DNA of 40,495 nucleotides, from positions 1 through 40,495 of the forward strand of contig JARRBR010000015.1 of the NCBI GenBank assembly GCA_029982755.1. The letters are read 5' to 3'. The DNA comes from Rhodocyclaceae bacterium. GTDB lineage: Bacteria; Pseudomonadota; Gammaproteobacteria; Burkholderiales; Rhodocyclaceae. The notes under the pieces are model-generated. The model was not told where the DNA came from, did not search any database, and saw only the letters and a list, made by a program, of their open reading frames with translations. Shown here piece by piece: positions 16,792 to 26,765 of this stretch (the first letter of the stretch is position 1; every line of letters starts with the position of its first letter). The position numbers and the translations under genes were made by a program.

Positions 16792-19700
16792 CTATTCGGC
16801 CACCGGTGCCTGCCCGCGCTTGGCCACCTGCGGGTCGGACCACGCGCCGGTGACCGCGTACTCGAAGGCGAAGAGCCTCTCGATCGGGTCGCTGAGCACC
16901 TTCTGCGCCAGGTAGGTGACCACCCCCACCGCCGGGTTCAGCAGCCCGGCAGCGGCGCCGATGGCCACCGACTCGGACAGCGTGGGCTGCACCAGCACGC
17001 GCAGGTCCTGGGTTTCGGCGACGACGTCGGCCGAGCCGGTCATCGTCACCCGCGCCGACGGCCCGCGTATCTCCAGGTCCTCGGTGCGCATCACGCCGGC
17101 AGCCACGGCGATGCTACCGGAAATGCGATCGAAGGCGAATCCTTCGGAAAACACGTCGCGGAAGTCGAGCGTGATCCGCCGCGGCAGCGCCTGCAGGCTC
17201 AGGATGCCGAGCAGGCGGCCGACGCCGGGCTCGAGCTTGTTGAACTGGCCGGCGCCGGTCTCCAGCCGCATGCTGCCGTTCAGGCTCGGATAGTCGATGC
17301 GCGTGGGCGCGCCCTGCCAGCCGAGCTGCCCGGCCAGGCTCGCCTTGCCCCCGCGCACCACGTCCGCTTGCCCCAGGCGCTGCGACAGGCGGCCGACGTC
17401 GGGCGTCTCCAGACGGAAGTCGAGCCGCGTGCGCTGGCGCCCCGCCGCCCGCCATTGACCGCTGCCGGCCAGTCGGCCGTCCTCGTTGGCGAGCTCGAAG
17501 CGCTCGAGCTCCCACAGCCCGCTGCGATTGCGCGCGAACACCTCCAGCCGCCCGAGCGCCAGGCCGCGCAGCTCGAAACGCTCGGCGATCACGTCGAGCG
17601 CGGGCAGCCGGCGCGGTGGCGCTTCCTCCACCGCCGCGGGCACCTCGGCGGCGTCCTCGCCGCCCCCCTCCGCCGCATCCGCGTCCTCCTGCCCCACGCG
17701 CAGGTGGCGGAAGCGCGCACGCAGCGCGCCATCGCCGGCGTTGCGCCAGTCGAACTCGCCGTCGGCGATGTCGCTCTCCAGCCGCGCCTTCCAGCCCCCG
17801 GCATCGGCCGCGGCGCGCAGGTCCACCGCCTTCAGGGTGTGGCCGAAGGCACGCACCTCGTCCGCCGCGAGCGCGAGATCGCTCAACCCTGAAGCGGGCA
17901 GGACCGCGCCGCCCGCCCCGGTGCCACTCCCGGTGCCACTTCCGGCACCGTCCGCTGGCTCTCCGACGGCCTCGTCGGCCTCGAGCACACGGCGCCAGGC
18001 GTCGACGTCGAGGTGGTCGAGCACCGCCGCCACCCGCAGGCCGCGCGCGGAGGCGGGCGGCGCATCGGCGGTGGCGCGTCCGATCGCCAGCCCGCCGCGC
18101 AGCGTCCCGGCCTCGTCGCGCGCGCGCTGCAGCTCGGCACGCAGCTGCCCGCCGATCTGCAGCGCGATGCCGTCGACCTCCGCGCCGGCCGGATGTTCGA
18201 ACACGAAGCGCGACGGCCAGGCATCGCCCGCCGACTTGTTCAGCGGCGCCGGCAGGCTGGAGGCGAAGCCGATCAGATCGGACCCGACCTCGACCCGGGT
18301 GCCGGCCTTGCCGACGCGGATCGCGGCCTGCCATCCCGCCGTGCCCGACAGCCCGTCGAGCAGCGGCAGGGCGTAGCGCGCGCGCACCGCGCCGGCGTCG
18401 GCGCGCCCGTTCGCCTCGAAGCGCACGGTACCGTCGGCAGCGGTCTGGGCACTGACCGTCGCCGGATGACCGAGGAATTGCGCACGCGCCTCCGGAATGG
18501 CGAGCGAATCGCTGGTGAAGCGGACCTTGCCCGCGGCACGCTCGAGCGCCGGCAGCCCGTCGAGCAGTTCGACGCGGTTGCCGGCAAAGCGGAACTCGCC
18601 CGCGACCTCGGTCTCGCGCACATCGCGCAGCGGCATCACCAGCTTCAGCTCGAGCTCGCCCCGGCCCTCGGCGCGGATGTCGTCGGTGAAGCCGCCGATG
18701 CGCTCCGACACCGGACTTTCGGCCACGAAGCGCAGGAACTCCGCGGTGGGTCCGCGCGCACGCCCGGTGATGGTCATGATCTCGCTCGGCCGGGCATCGA
18801 GGTCGGGGACGTCGGCGACGACATCGACCAGATCGACGCCCAGGATGCGCCCGCGCTCGGCCGCGATGCGCATGCCCGGGCCCTCGAAGCGCACCTCGCC
18901 CTGTATGCCGTCGATGCCCGGCCAGCCGGGGGCGTAATCCAGCACCCCGTCCGCCACCCGCACCGTGACCAGGAACTGGCCCGAGCCGTCGCGGAACGGG
19001 AAGTCCGCCAGCCTGCCCTGCAGGCGCAGCCTTGCTTCCGGCACGCCCGCGGCGCGGATGCCGTGCTGCACCCATTCCCGGGTGTGGGCATTGACCACCC
19101 GCGGCAGGTAGCGCCAGACCGACGTCGCCTGCGCCCGGCTCAGGCGGGCCTGGAGGTCGATCTCGCCCGTGCCGTCCGCGCTTGGCCAGTAGCGCCCGGA
19201 TGCGGTGCCGGCGGCATCGGCATTGTCGAACTCGACGCCGTCGAGCGCCAGCTCCAGCCGCCCATCGCGGCGCTGCCAGCCGCCCTCGGCGCGCAGGCGG
19301 TCGAAGTCGAGGCGGCCGGGATCGAACACCATCGGCAGATCGAGGTGCATGCCGCTGCCGGCCAGGCTGAAACGCCCGCCGTCCGCGTCGCCATCGATGC
19401 TCCCCGACAGGCTGCCCAGCCCGGGCCAGCCCTCGCGCGCGAGCAGGCCGATGCCGTGGAAGCGCGCCGCGAGCGCCCAGTGGCTCGGCGCCCCCGGCTC
19501 GCCGCGCCACGCCAGGCGCATTTCCTCCACGCTGCCACTGGGCTCGAAGCGGGCCAGCCGTGCGCGCACGCCTTCCTCCAGCGGCAGGTAGCCCGCGAGC
19601 ACCGCGAGCGTCGCGAAATCGAGCCGGTTCGCGCTCATGGCGCCGCCGGCGATCGCCCCATCGGCCGCCTGCTCGAGCCCGAGTTCGAAGTCGGTGGGCG

Positions 19701-20703
19701 CCACCGCGAGGCCGTCGGCCAGGCTAAGCGTCAGTCCGCGCGTGCTCAGCCGGCTGCCGGTCGCGTCCCGCGCCAGCGTGAGGCGGCCCGCCAGGTGCGC
19801 GACCCGCAGCTCGGGCAAGGCCTCGGCGAGACGGGTGCGGACCCCGTCGAGCGCGAGATCCGCGGTCAGCGCCAGCGCGCCTTCCTTCTCCGCATCCAGC
19901 CAGGCACGCAGCCCGCCGTGCCCCGCGAGCGGCAGCGGGTAGTCCAGCCAGGGCTGCCAGCCGCCCAGGTCGGCGCGCTCGAGCTCCAGGTACAGGCGGC
20001 CGATCGCCGGCCAGGGACGCCGCAGGTCGGCGAGCCGCAGCCCGCGTCGCAGCTCCCCGCGCATGCTCAGCGCGGAGGCCAGCGCCTGCGGCGGCCGGGC
20101 GTCGAGCGCGACCCGCAGCGCGCCGCCGCGGCGATCGATGCGGAAGGCCACGTCCTCGAGTGCCAGCGCGGGTGCGGCACGCAGCTCGTCCTGCCATACC
20201 AGGCGGGCGCCATGGATCGCGATCTGGCGCTGGGCGAGCAGCCAGTCGAGCCCGCCGCCCTCCCCACCCTCGGCTGCCGGCAGCGGAATGCCGGCCACGA
20301 AGACCTTCCCCGCCGGATCGCGACGCAGCACCAGCTCGGGCGCGCGGATGTCGAGGCGGTCGAAATGCGGCTCGCCCTTCAGCAGCGACGACCAGGCCAC
20401 GACCGCATCCACTTCGCCCAGCCTCAGCGCCTCGCGCCCCTCCCGGTCGGCGATGCGCAGCCCCTCGATGCGCAGCCGCGGCCGCCAGCCCGCCCATGCC
20501 CCCTCGATATGGTCGATCGACACCGGAAGATCGAGCTGCTGCGCGAGCAGCGCGGCGATCGGTTCGCGGAAACCGCCGACCGCGGGCATGAGCACGTGGC
20601 GCACCACCAGCACGGTGCCGGCCGCGACCAGCCAGGCCACGACCAGGACGCGCAGCAGCCACGCGATCGCATTGCGCGCGCCGCCGCCCCGGCGCGCCGG
20701 CAC
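16792..20703 (-). CDS. yhdP: YhdP-family AsmA-like envelope protein
   Basis: About 1303 residues from GTG 20703. YhdP is a very large inner-membrane-anchored protein with a periplasmic beta-rich body that, with TamB and YdbH, moves phospholipid toward the outer membrane. It shows one N-terminal anchor (NAIAWLLRVLVVAWLVAAG), a long repetitive body rich in LRIEGLRIAD-like strands, and a C-terminal AsmA-like end (RITLDFRDVFSEGFAFDRI, VTMTGSADVVAETQDLRVLV, LNPAVGVVTYLAQKVLSDPI). A Gly/Ser/Thr-rich linker (AGSGTGSGTGAGG) sits near residue 915. The frame is open to GTG 20940, but that extension is Pro/Ala/Arg-rich and crosses the glnE promoter region; the start is uncertain. Confidence 0.92.
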   Translation of the reverse strand: MPARRGGGARNAIAWLLRVLVVAWLVAAGTVLVVRHVLMPAVGGFREPIAALLAQQLDLPVSIDHIEGAWAGWRPRLRIEGLRIADREGREALRLGEVDAVVAWSSLLKGEPHFDRLDIRAPELVLRRDPAGKVFVAGIPLPAAEGGEGGGLDWLLAQRQIAIHGARLVWQDELRAAPALALEDVAFRIDRRGGALRVALDARPPQALASALSMRGELRRGLRLADLRRPWPAIGRLYLELERADLGGWQPWLDYPLPLAGHGGLRAWLDAEKEGALALTADLALDGVRTRLAEALPELRVAHLAGRLTLARDATGSRLSTRGLTLSLADGLAVAPTDFELGLEQAADGAIAGGAMSANRLDFATLAVLAGYLPLEEGVRARLARFEPSGSVEEMRLAWRGEPGAPSHWALAARFHGIGLLAREGWPGLGSLSGSIDGDADGGRFSLAGSGMHLDLPMVFDPGRLDFDRLRAEGGWQRRDGRLELALDGVEFDNADAAGTASGRYWPSADGTGEIDLQARLSRAQATSVWRYLPRVVNAHTREWVQHGIRAAGVPEARLRLQGRLADFPFRDGSGQFLVTVRVADGVLDYAPGWPGIDGIQGEVRFEGPGMRIAAERGRILGVDLVDVVADVPDLDARPSEIMTITGRARGPTAEFLRFVAESPVSERIGGFTDDIRAEGRGELELKLVMPLRDVRETEVAGEFRFAGNRVELLDGLPALERAAGKVRFTSDSLAIPEARAQFLGHPATVSAQTAADGTVRFEANGRADAGAVRARYALPLLDGLSGTAGWQAAIRVGKAGTRVEVGSDLIGFASSLPAPLNKSAGDAWPSRFVFEHPAGAEVDGIALQIGGQLRAELQRARDEAGTLRGGLAIGRATADAPPASARGLRVAAVLDHLDVDAWRRVLEADEAVGEPADGAGSGTGSGTGAGGAVLPASGLSDLALAADEVRAFGHTLKAVDLRAAADAGGWKARLESDIADGEFDWRNAGDGALRARFRHLRVGQEDADAAEGGGEDAAEVPAAVEEAPPRRLPALDVIAERFELRGLALGRLEVFARNRSGLWELERFELANEDGRLAGSGQWRAAGRQRTRLDFRLETPDVGRLSQRLGQADVVRGGKASLAGQLGWQGAPTRIDYPSLNGSMRLETGAGQFNKLEPGVGRLLGILSLQALPRRITLDFRDVFSEGFAFDRISGSIAVAAGVMRTEDLEIRGPSARVTMTGSADVVAETQDLRVLVQPTLSESVAIGAAAGLLNPAVGVVTYLAQKVLSDPIERLFAFEYAVTGAWSDPQVAKRGQAPVAE

Positions 20704-20888
20704 CGGCGGCGAGGTATCTGCAGCGGGGGAAGGAGGTGCGGGCGTGCTCAGGGAAGGTGCTCGGAAGATGTTGGCGGCCGATCCTTGCCGGCGAGGTCGT
20801 GCCGAGCAAGCCTGCTGCCTGCGCAGCCGGCCCGGCGAGCTCGCGCGGGCCGCCTGTGCGGGACATGCCGGCTGCCTGCACGGGCGGA

Positions 20889-20894
20889 TATAAA
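20889..20894 (+). promoter_or_regulatory. Putative -10 element for glnE
   Basis: TATAAA lies 85 bases before the glnE ATG in the divergent gap with yhdP (20704-20978). The -35 region is weak. The rest of that 275-base gap holds no feature that I can support. Confidence 0.35.
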
Positions 20895-20978
20895 ATGCGT
20901 GTGCACCGCCCGCTGGCGCAGGATCGCCGGCCAGGCCCACATTCTACCAACGATCCGCGCCCGCACTGGAGCCCAGCC

Positions 20979-23669
20979 ATGTCCTCCGTTCCCGACGCCC
21001 TGCCGCAGCCGGTGCAGTTCTCCCGCCGCCTGTCGCGTTACCTGTCGCGCATGCTGGACAGCCAGCCCTGGCTGGGCGCCGCCCTCACCGACAGCATTGC
21101 GGGGCCGATCGGCGAGGCCGACATGCAGCGCTTCCTGGCTGCGCGCGAGGCGGTGTCCGGCGGCGACGCCGCGCTGCGCCCGGCCCTGCGCCAGCTGCGG
21201 ATCTGGGTGCTGTGCCATCTGATCGTGCGCGACCTCGCCTGCGCGGCCCCGCTGCAGGAGGTCACGACGACCATGACCCTGCTCGCCGAGGTGGCGATCC
21301 GCCACGCCCACGACGTGCTGCGCGCCGCCCTGGTCGAGCGTTACGGCCAGCCGCTGTCGCCCACCGGCTGGGAGCAGGAGCTGCTCGTGATCGGCATGGG
21401 CAAGCTCGGCGGCCGCGAGCTCAACGTGTCCTCGGACATCGACCTGATCTTCATCTACCCCGAGGACGGCGACACTGGCGGCCGGAAGGTGATCAGCAAC
21501 TTCGAGTTCTTCGAGCGCCTCGGCAAGCAGCTGATCCAGGCCCTGGCCGAGGTCACCGAGCACGGCCAGGTCTTCCGCGTCGACATGCGCCTGCGCCCCA
21601 ACGGCGACTCCGGTCCGCTGGTGTGCTGCTTCGACATGCTGGAGAACTACTTCATGACCCAGGGCCGGGAGTGGGAGCGCTACGCCTGGATCAAGGGTCG
21701 GGTGCTGCTCGGCGAACGCTGGCAGGAGCTGCGCAACATCGCCCGCCCCTTCGTGTTCCGCAAGTACCTCGACTTCGGCGCGATCAACGCCATGCGCGAA
21801 CTGCACGCGCAGATCCGCCGCGAGGTCGCCCGCCGCGACCGTGCCAACAACGTCAAGCTTGGCCCCGGCGGCATCCGCGAGATCGAGTTCATCGCCCAGG
21901 TCTTCCAGCTCATCCGCGGCGGCCGCGACGTGGCGCTGCAGGTGCGGCCGACGCTGAGGGTGCTGTCCCTGCTCCCCGAGCGCGGCATCCTGTCGACCCA
22001 GGCGGTGGAGGAGCTGAGCGCCGCCTACGTCTTCCTGCGCCGGCTGGAGCACCGCCTGCAGTACCTGGACGACGCGCAGACCCACGACCTGCCGGCGAAG
22101 GCCGAGGACCAGGCGCTGATCGCCGAGGCCATGGGCTTCGCCGACTACCCGGCGCTGCTGGCCGTGCTCGACGCCCATCGCCAGGTGGTGAGCCGCCACT
22201 TCGACAGCGTGTTCGGCGACCCCTCGGAGGAAGACCACAGCCTGGACGCGACCTGGACCAACGCCGAGGACACCGAGGCCACGACCAACGCCCTCGCCGA
22301 GCTCGGCTACCGCCGCCCGCAGGCCGGCGCCGAACGCCTGGCGGCGATCCACGCCAGTCCGCGCTACCGCCAGCTCCCGAACAACATCAAGAGCAGGCTC
22401 GATGCGCTGATGCCGCGCATGATCGAGGCCGCCGCCGCCACTCCCGGAGCGGACGACACGCTGGCGCGCATGCTCGACCTGATCGAGGCCATCGGCCGTC
22501 GCGGCGCCTATCTCGCCCTGCTGCAGCAGTATCCGCAGGCCCTGCGCCGGGTGGCTGACCTGATGAGCGCCTCGCGCTGGGGCGCACAGTTCCTGACTCG
22601 CCACCCGATCCTGCTCGACGAGATGCTGGACGCGCGCAACCTGGAGAGCGCGCCCGACTGGCAGGCCTTCCGCGCCAGCCTGGCGGCCGAGCTCGAGTCC
22701 CTCGAGCCCGACATGGAGCGCCAGATGGACGTGATGCGCGAGCGCCACCACGCCCAGGTGTTCCGCCTGCTCACCCAGGATCTCGCCGGCCTGCTGACGG
22801 TGGAGAAACTCGCCGACCACCTGTCCGAGCTCGCCGACATCGTGCTCGACCTCACCCTGCCGCTGTGCTGGCGGCGGATCAAGATCCGCCATCGCGAGGA
22901 ACCGAAGTTCGCCGTGATCAGCTACGGCAAGCTCGGCGGCAAGGAGCTCGGCTACGCCTCCGACCTCGACATCGTGTTCCTCTACGACGACGACGCCCCC
23001 GAGGCGTCCGAGGTCTATACCCGCCTCGCCCAGCGCACCAACACCTGGCTGTCCAGCCAGACCGCGGCCGGCCAGCTCTTCGACACCGATCTGCGCCTGC
23101 GCCCGAACGGCGAATCCGGCCTGCTCGTGAGCTCGCTCGAGGCCTTCCGCAAGTACCAGATGGAATCGGCCTGGGTGTGGGAGCACCAGGCGCTGACGCG
23201 GGCGCGCTTCTCGGCCGGCGACCGCGCCCTCGGCGAGGCCTTCGAGCGCATCCGCTGCGAGGTCCTGCGCATGAAGCGCGAGCTCGACGGCCTGCGCGCC
23301 GAGGTGCTGGCGATGCGACGGAAGATGCGCGACGCCCACGGCGGCAAGAGCGAGCTCTTCGACCTCAAGCACGACGAGGGCGGGCTGATCGACGTCGAGT
23401 TCCTGATCCAGTACCTGGTGCTCGGCCACAGCCACGATCACCCGCAGCTCACCGGCAACCTCGGCAACATCGCGCTGCTGCGCATCGCCGGCGAGCTCGG
23501 GCTGATTCCTGCCGACCTCGCCGCCGCCTGCGCCGACAGCTACCGCGAGTTGCGCCGGCTGCAGCACCGCCAGCGCCTCAACGACCGTCCCTCGCGCATC
23601 GACCCGGACGAGGCCGAAGCGGCGCGCGCGCCGGTGCGCACGCTGTGGCGCGAGGTGTTCGGCGAATGA
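20979..23669 (+). CDS. glnE: Bifunctional glutamine synthetase adenylyltransferase/deadenylase
   Basis: 896 residues. GlnE adds AMP to, or removes it from, glutamine synthetase in response to PII proteins and glutamine, tuning nitrogen assimilation. Both nucleotidyltransferase domains are intact: the N-terminal one with GMGKLGGRELNVSSDIDLIF (about 138-157) and the C-terminal one with YGKLGGKELGYASDLDIVFL (about 649-668), separated by the helical linker. LGPGGIREIEFIAQVFQLI and the C-terminal DVEFLIQYLVLGH are further landmarks. ATG 20979 (MSSVPDALPQPVQFSRRL) begins the conserved sequence; the longer frame upstream crosses the promoter. Confidence 0.97.
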   Translation: MSSVPDALPQPVQFSRRLSRYLSRMLDSQPWLGAALTDSIAGPIGEADMQRFLAAREAVSGGDAALRPALRQLRIWVLCHLIVRDLACAAPLQEVTTTMTLLAEVAIRHAHDVLRAALVERYGQPLSPTGWEQELLVIGMGKLGGRELNVSSDIDLIFIYPEDGDTGGRKVISNFEFFERLGKQLIQALAEVTEHGQVFRVDMRLRPNGDSGPLVCCFDMLENYFMTQGREWERYAWIKGRVLLGERWQELRNIARPFVFRKYLDFGAINAMRELHAQIRREVARRDRANNVKLGPGGIREIEFIAQVFQLIRGGRDVALQVRPTLRVLSLLPERGILSTQAVEELSAAYVFLRRLEHRLQYLDDAQTHDLPAKAEDQALIAEAMGFADYPALLAVLDAHRQVVSRHFDSVFGDPSEEDHSLDATWTNAEDTEATTNALAELGYRRPQAGAERLAAIHASPRYRQLPNNIKSRLDALMPRMIEAAAATPGADDTLARMLDLIEAIGRRGAYLALLQQYPQALRRVADLMSASRWGAQFLTRHPILLDEMLDARNLESAPDWQAFRASLAAELESLEPDMERQMDVMRERHHAQVFRLLTQDLAGLLTVEKLADHLSELADIVLDLTLPLCWRRIKIRHREEPKFAVISYGKLGGKELGYASDLDIVFLYDDDAPEASEVYTRLAQRTNTWLSSQTAAGQLFDTDLRLRPNGESGLLVSSLEAFRKYQMESAWVWEHQALTRARFSAGDRALGEAFERIRCEVLRMKRELDGLRAEVLAMRRKMRDAHGGKSELFDLKHDEGGLIDVEFLIQYLVLGHSHDHPQLTGNLGNIALLRIAGELGLIPADLAAACADSYRELRRLQHRQRLNDRPSRIDPDEAEAARAPVRTLWREVFGE

Positions 23670-23794
23670 GCCCCTGAGGCGGCACCGCGCCGCGAGCGGG
23701 AAGGCGGGGCGTGCGCGGGGGTGCGCACGGCGCGGCGGTGCGCTGTCATGTTTCATGTCATCGAGGCGCGCATGACGCCGCGCTGGCGGCCATC

Positions 23795-23800
23795 TAGAAT
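23795..23800 (+). promoter_or_regulatory. Putative -10 element for the CYTH-CHAD gene
   Basis: TAGAAT, 43 bases before the ATG at 23843, in the 173-base gap after glnE. Same hexamer and similar spacing as before proS, ilvE and the phosphomannomutase gene. No clear -35. Confidence 0.35.
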
Positions 23801-23842
23801 CCAAGCGCCCCTTCTTCCGGCGCCCCCTCCGGGCGAATCTCC

Positions 23843-25372
23843 ATGAGCCACGAAATCGAACTCAAGCTTGCCCTGCCGAAAAGCGCGCTGCCCGCCCTGC
23901 GCCGGCATCCGCTGGTCGCGGCGGCGGAGAAGCTCGGCAACGCCAGCACGCTGGACAACACCTATTTCGACACCCCCGCGCTCGCGCTCAAGGCGCGCAA
24001 GGTGGCCGTGCGCACGCGGCGCCAGGGCCGGCAGATGCTGCAGACGGTCAAGTGCGCGGCCCTCTCCAGCGGCGGCCTGTCGAGCCGGCCGGAATGGGAA
24101 CAGCCGTGGACCGGCGCCTTCGATTTCTCGGCGGTGGACCAGCCCGAGGCCGCCCGGCTGCTCGCCCGCCATCGCGAGGAGCTGGTGCCGGTGTTCACCA
24201 CCCGCTTCCGCCGCGAGACGCGCCGCCATGCGCCCACGCCGGAGCTCTCCATCCTGCTGATGATCGACACCGGCGAGGTCACGGTGCGCACGCCGGACGG
24301 CGCCGAGCGCAGCGCGCCGATCTGCGAGCTCGAACTCGAACTCGAGCGCGGCCGCGCGCAGGATCTCGTCGAGCTCGCGTGCGCGCTGGCGCAGGACCTG
24401 CCGCTGATGCCGGCGGACATCTCCAAGGCCGAGCGCGGCTACCGCCTGTTCCTCGACACCCCGCCGAGCCCGCTGCGCGCCGAGGCATCGACGATCGCCG
24501 CCGGGCAGAACGTCGTCGACGCCTTCCGCAGCCTGGCCTTTTCCTGCGTGCGCCAGTGGCAGGGCAATGCCGCCGCCGCGCTCGCCAGCGCCGATCCCGA
24601 CGCCATCCACCCCGACTTCATCCACCAGCTGCGCGTCTCCCAGCGCCGGCTGCGTGCGCTGCTCAAGCTGTTCGCGCCGGCGCTGCCGGAGAACTTCGCC
24701 GGCACCTGGAACGCCCGCCTGCGCGACAACGCCGAGCGCTTCGGCGACGCCCGCGACCTCGACGTCTTCCACGCCGAGCTGCTCGAGCCGGTCACGCCCG
24801 AGGGCCTCGCCGACCCGGAGGCGATGGCCGCGCTCCTCGACTCCGTGCAGCAGGCGCGCAACGAAGCCCGCCGCTTTGCCAGCCACAACCTGGACATGGC
24901 GACCCAGGGCCGGCTGCTGCTCGCCTTCACCGCCGACCTCCACCGCCTGCCGGCCGGCGGCCTCGCCGCCGCGGTGGACCTGCGCGCGTTCGCACGCCTG
25001 CGCCTGAGCCGCCTGCGCAAGCGCGCCCGCCGCCGGGCCGAAGCCGCGGCGAGCCTCGAGCCGACCCGGCTGCACGCGCTGCGCATCGCCTTCAAGCTGC
25101 TGCGCTACGGGATCGAGTTCTTCGCGCCGCTGTTCCCGGCACGCAGCATCGAGCGCTATCTCGAAGGCGTGGTGCAGGCGCAGACCGCGCTCGGCTTCCT
25201 GCAGGACGTGGACATCGCCCGCCAGCGCCTGATCACCTGGACGCAGGCGAATCCGGCGCTCGCCCCCGCTGCCGCCTTCGTGCTCGGCTGGCATGCGCCG
25301 CGCTACGCCCGCCTGCGCCGCCGCGTGCTGCGCGAATGCGCGCCGTTGCTGGAAGGCAGGAAGCCATGGTGA
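23843..25372 (+). CDS. CYTH-CHAD domain inorganic triphosphatase/polyphosphate-binding protein
   Basis: 509 residues. The N-terminal CYTH domain (about 1-205) starts with MSHEIELKLALP, the ExExK metal/triphosphate motif, and continues with tunnel-lining strands such as YFDTPALALKARKVAVRTRR and ICELELELERG. The CHAD domain (about 220-505) is helical, with the histidine-containing HQLRVSQRRLRALLKLF and LHALRIAFKLLRYGIEFF. CYTH enzymes such as E. coli YgiF hydrolyse inorganic triphosphate; CHAD domains bind polyphosphate. The likely role is in phosphate-polymer metabolism; exact substrate unproven. A SixA-like phosphatase follows 58 bases later. Confidence 0.93.
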   Translation: MSHEIELKLALPKSALPALRRHPLVAAAEKLGNASTLDNTYFDTPALALKARKVAVRTRRQGRQMLQTVKCAALSSGGLSSRPEWEQPWTGAFDFSAVDQPEAARLLARHREELVPVFTTRFRRETRRHAPTPELSILLMIDTGEVTVRTPDGAERSAPICELELELERGRAQDLVELACALAQDLPLMPADISKAERGYRLFLDTPPSPLRAEASTIAAGQNVVDAFRSLAFSCVRQWQGNAAAALASADPDAIHPDFIHQLRVSQRRLRALLKLFAPALPENFAGTWNARLRDNAERFGDARDLDVFHAELLEPVTPEGLADPEAMAALLDSVQQARNEARRFASHNLDMATQGRLLLAFTADLHRLPAGGLAAAVDLRAFARLRLSRLRKRARRRAEAAASLEPTRLHALRIAFKLLRYGIEFFAPLFPARSIERYLEGVVQAQTALGFLQDVDIARQRLITWTQANPALAPAAAFVLGWHAPRYARLRRRVLRECAPLLEGRKPW

Positions 25373-25430
25373 CGGCGCACCACGCGGCCGGGAACGCGTG
25401 CGGGTCATCATGCCGCAACATGGAGAACCG

Positions 25431-25916
25431 ATGATGCCGGCCCTCGACACCTGGACGAACACGATGGACCTGCTGCTATGGCGACATGCGGAAGCGGTGG
25501 ACGGCATACCCGACCACAGCCGTGAGCTCACTGCGCGCGGACTGAAGCAGGCGCGCCGCATGGCACGCTGGCTCGACGAGCACCGGCCCAAGCAACTCAA
25601 GGTGCTGGTCAGCCCGACCCTGCGCACGCGCCAGACCGCCACGGCCTTCACCGACGACTTCCGCATCGTCTCCAGCCTGGGCCCAGACGGCAACGTCGCC
25701 GACATTCTCGGTGCCACCGGCTGGCCCGACGCCGGCGGCGCCGCCCTGGTGGTGGGCCACCAGCCGGCGCTCGGCCGCCTGTGCGCGCTGCTGCTCTCGG
25801 GCAGCGAAGCCGACTGGACGATCAAGAAGGGCGCGCTGTGGTGGTTCACCAACCGCGTCCGCGAGGGCGAGACGCAGACCGTGCTGCGCGCGGTGATTCC
25901 GAGCGACCTGGCGTGA
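25431..25916 (+). CDS. SixA-like histidine phosphatase
   Basis: 161 residues. Histidine phosphatase (phosphoglycerate mutase-like) superfamily: the RHG-type motif LLLWRHAEAVDG, SPTLRTRQTA, and the second catalytic His in ALVVGHQPALGRL. The short length fits SixA, which dephosphorylates phosphohistidine on proteins. ATG 25431 (MMPALDTW...) is chosen because GGAGA lies 7 bases upstream; ATG 25464 (MDLLLWRHAEA) starts at the domain edge but has no ribosome binding site. Close behind the CYTH-CHAD gene, so perhaps one transcript. Its physiological substrate is not evident. Confidence 0.88.
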   Translation: MMPALDTWTNTMDLLLWRHAEAVDGIPDHSRELTARGLKQARRMARWLDEHRPKQLKVLVSPTLRTRQTATAFTDDFRIVSSLGPDGNVADILGATGWPDAGGAALVVGHQPALGRLCALLLSGSEADWTIKKGALWWFTNRVREGETQTVLRAVIPSDLA

Positions 25917-26140
25917 AGGGCTGCGGCCGTCGGTAGCCGCTGCCCGCCTGCGCGCGCCCTGCCGGCCAGGCGCCCGATCGCATCGACCGAGCGCTGAATT
26001 TCGCGCCGCGGGCGCGGTCTCAGCGAGCGTGAACAGTCACCCGACGGCGGGGGTTCGACGCGGGCCGGATCGCCCGCGGGAGCCTTGCTTGTGCTTTGGC
26101 ACGCAATGCGTAAGATGCCGTCTTCGCCCCGGACCGGACC

Positions 26141-26716
26141 ATGCTCGAACGCTTCCTGCCTACTCGCGACGCCATCACGCAGAGCCGCCTGCTGCGCTGG
26201 CTCGGGCCGCGCATCCACGATCCGCTGCTGTGGCACGTGAATCGGCGTTCGGTGGCGCGCGGGGTGGCGATGGGGGTGTTCTTCGGCCTGATGATCCCGG
26301 TCGCGCAGATCCCCGCGGCGGCGATCGCCTCCCTGCTGCTGCGCGGCAACCTGTGGATCGCCGCGGTCTCCACGCTGGTCAGCAATCCGCTGACCTACGG
26401 TCCCCTGTACTACTTCGCCTACCGCCTCGGCGCCGGCGTCATTGGCGTCCACACGCCGGCCGAGCTCACGCCTGGCGAGGTCGAGCAGCCTTTCCGCCTC
26501 ATGGACTCGTTCGCACAGGCCTGGGCATGGCTGACCGGCATCGGCCAGCCGCTGCTGATGGGCATGCTCATCATGGCGATCACCGGCTCCGTCGTCGCCT
26601 ATCTGGGCACCCAGCTCGTCTGGCGCCTGCGCGTGACCGCCAAGTGGCGCAAGCTGCGTCGCGAACGCAGGCTGCGCGCCGCGGCCGCGAGGCAGCGGGC
26701 TATTGGAAGCGCCTGA
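26141..26716 (+). CDS. DUF2062 inner-membrane protein
   Basis: 191 residues. The DUF2062 domain is clear: LWHVNRRSVARGVAMGVFFGLMIPVAQIPAAA and LWIAAVSTLVSNPLTYGPLYYFAYRLG. At least three hydrophobic segments (about 44-70, 73-105 and 138-165) point to the inner membrane, followed by a basic tail. The function of the domain is not established. Preceded by a 224-base gap with only a weak promoter candidate (TTGTGC, 16 bases, TAAGAT). An unrecognised 315-residue protein follows 49 bases later. Confidence 0.9.
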   Translation: MLERFLPTRDAITQSRLLRWLGPRIHDPLLWHVNRRSVARGVAMGVFFGLMIPVAQIPAAAIASLLLRGNLWIAAVSTLVSNPLTYGPLYYFAYRLGAGVIGVHTPAELTPGEVEQPFRLMDSFAQAWAWLTGIGQPLLMGMLIMAITGSVVAYLGTQLVWRLRVTAKWRKLRRERRLRAAAARQRAIGSA

Positions 26717-26765
26717 GCGCGGGCGTATCCTTCGCCTCCTGTTCCCACGCTGACGGCCTAGCGCA

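Noticed and set aside
20704-20940. N-terminal extension of yhdP to GTG 20940
   Set aside because: The added 79 residues are Pro/Ala/Arg-rich without conservation signals and would overlap the glnE promoter region; not excluded entirely.
18013-21222. 1069-codon open frame on the plus strand
   Set aside because: Antisense to yhdP, which shows conserved family sequence and an anchor helix in the other direction.
26097-26111. TGGCACGCAATGCGT as a second sigma-54 promoter before the DUF2062 gene
   Set aside because: The -12 position reads GT, not GC, at the required ten-base spacing from GG, so it fails the invariant RpoN requirement.
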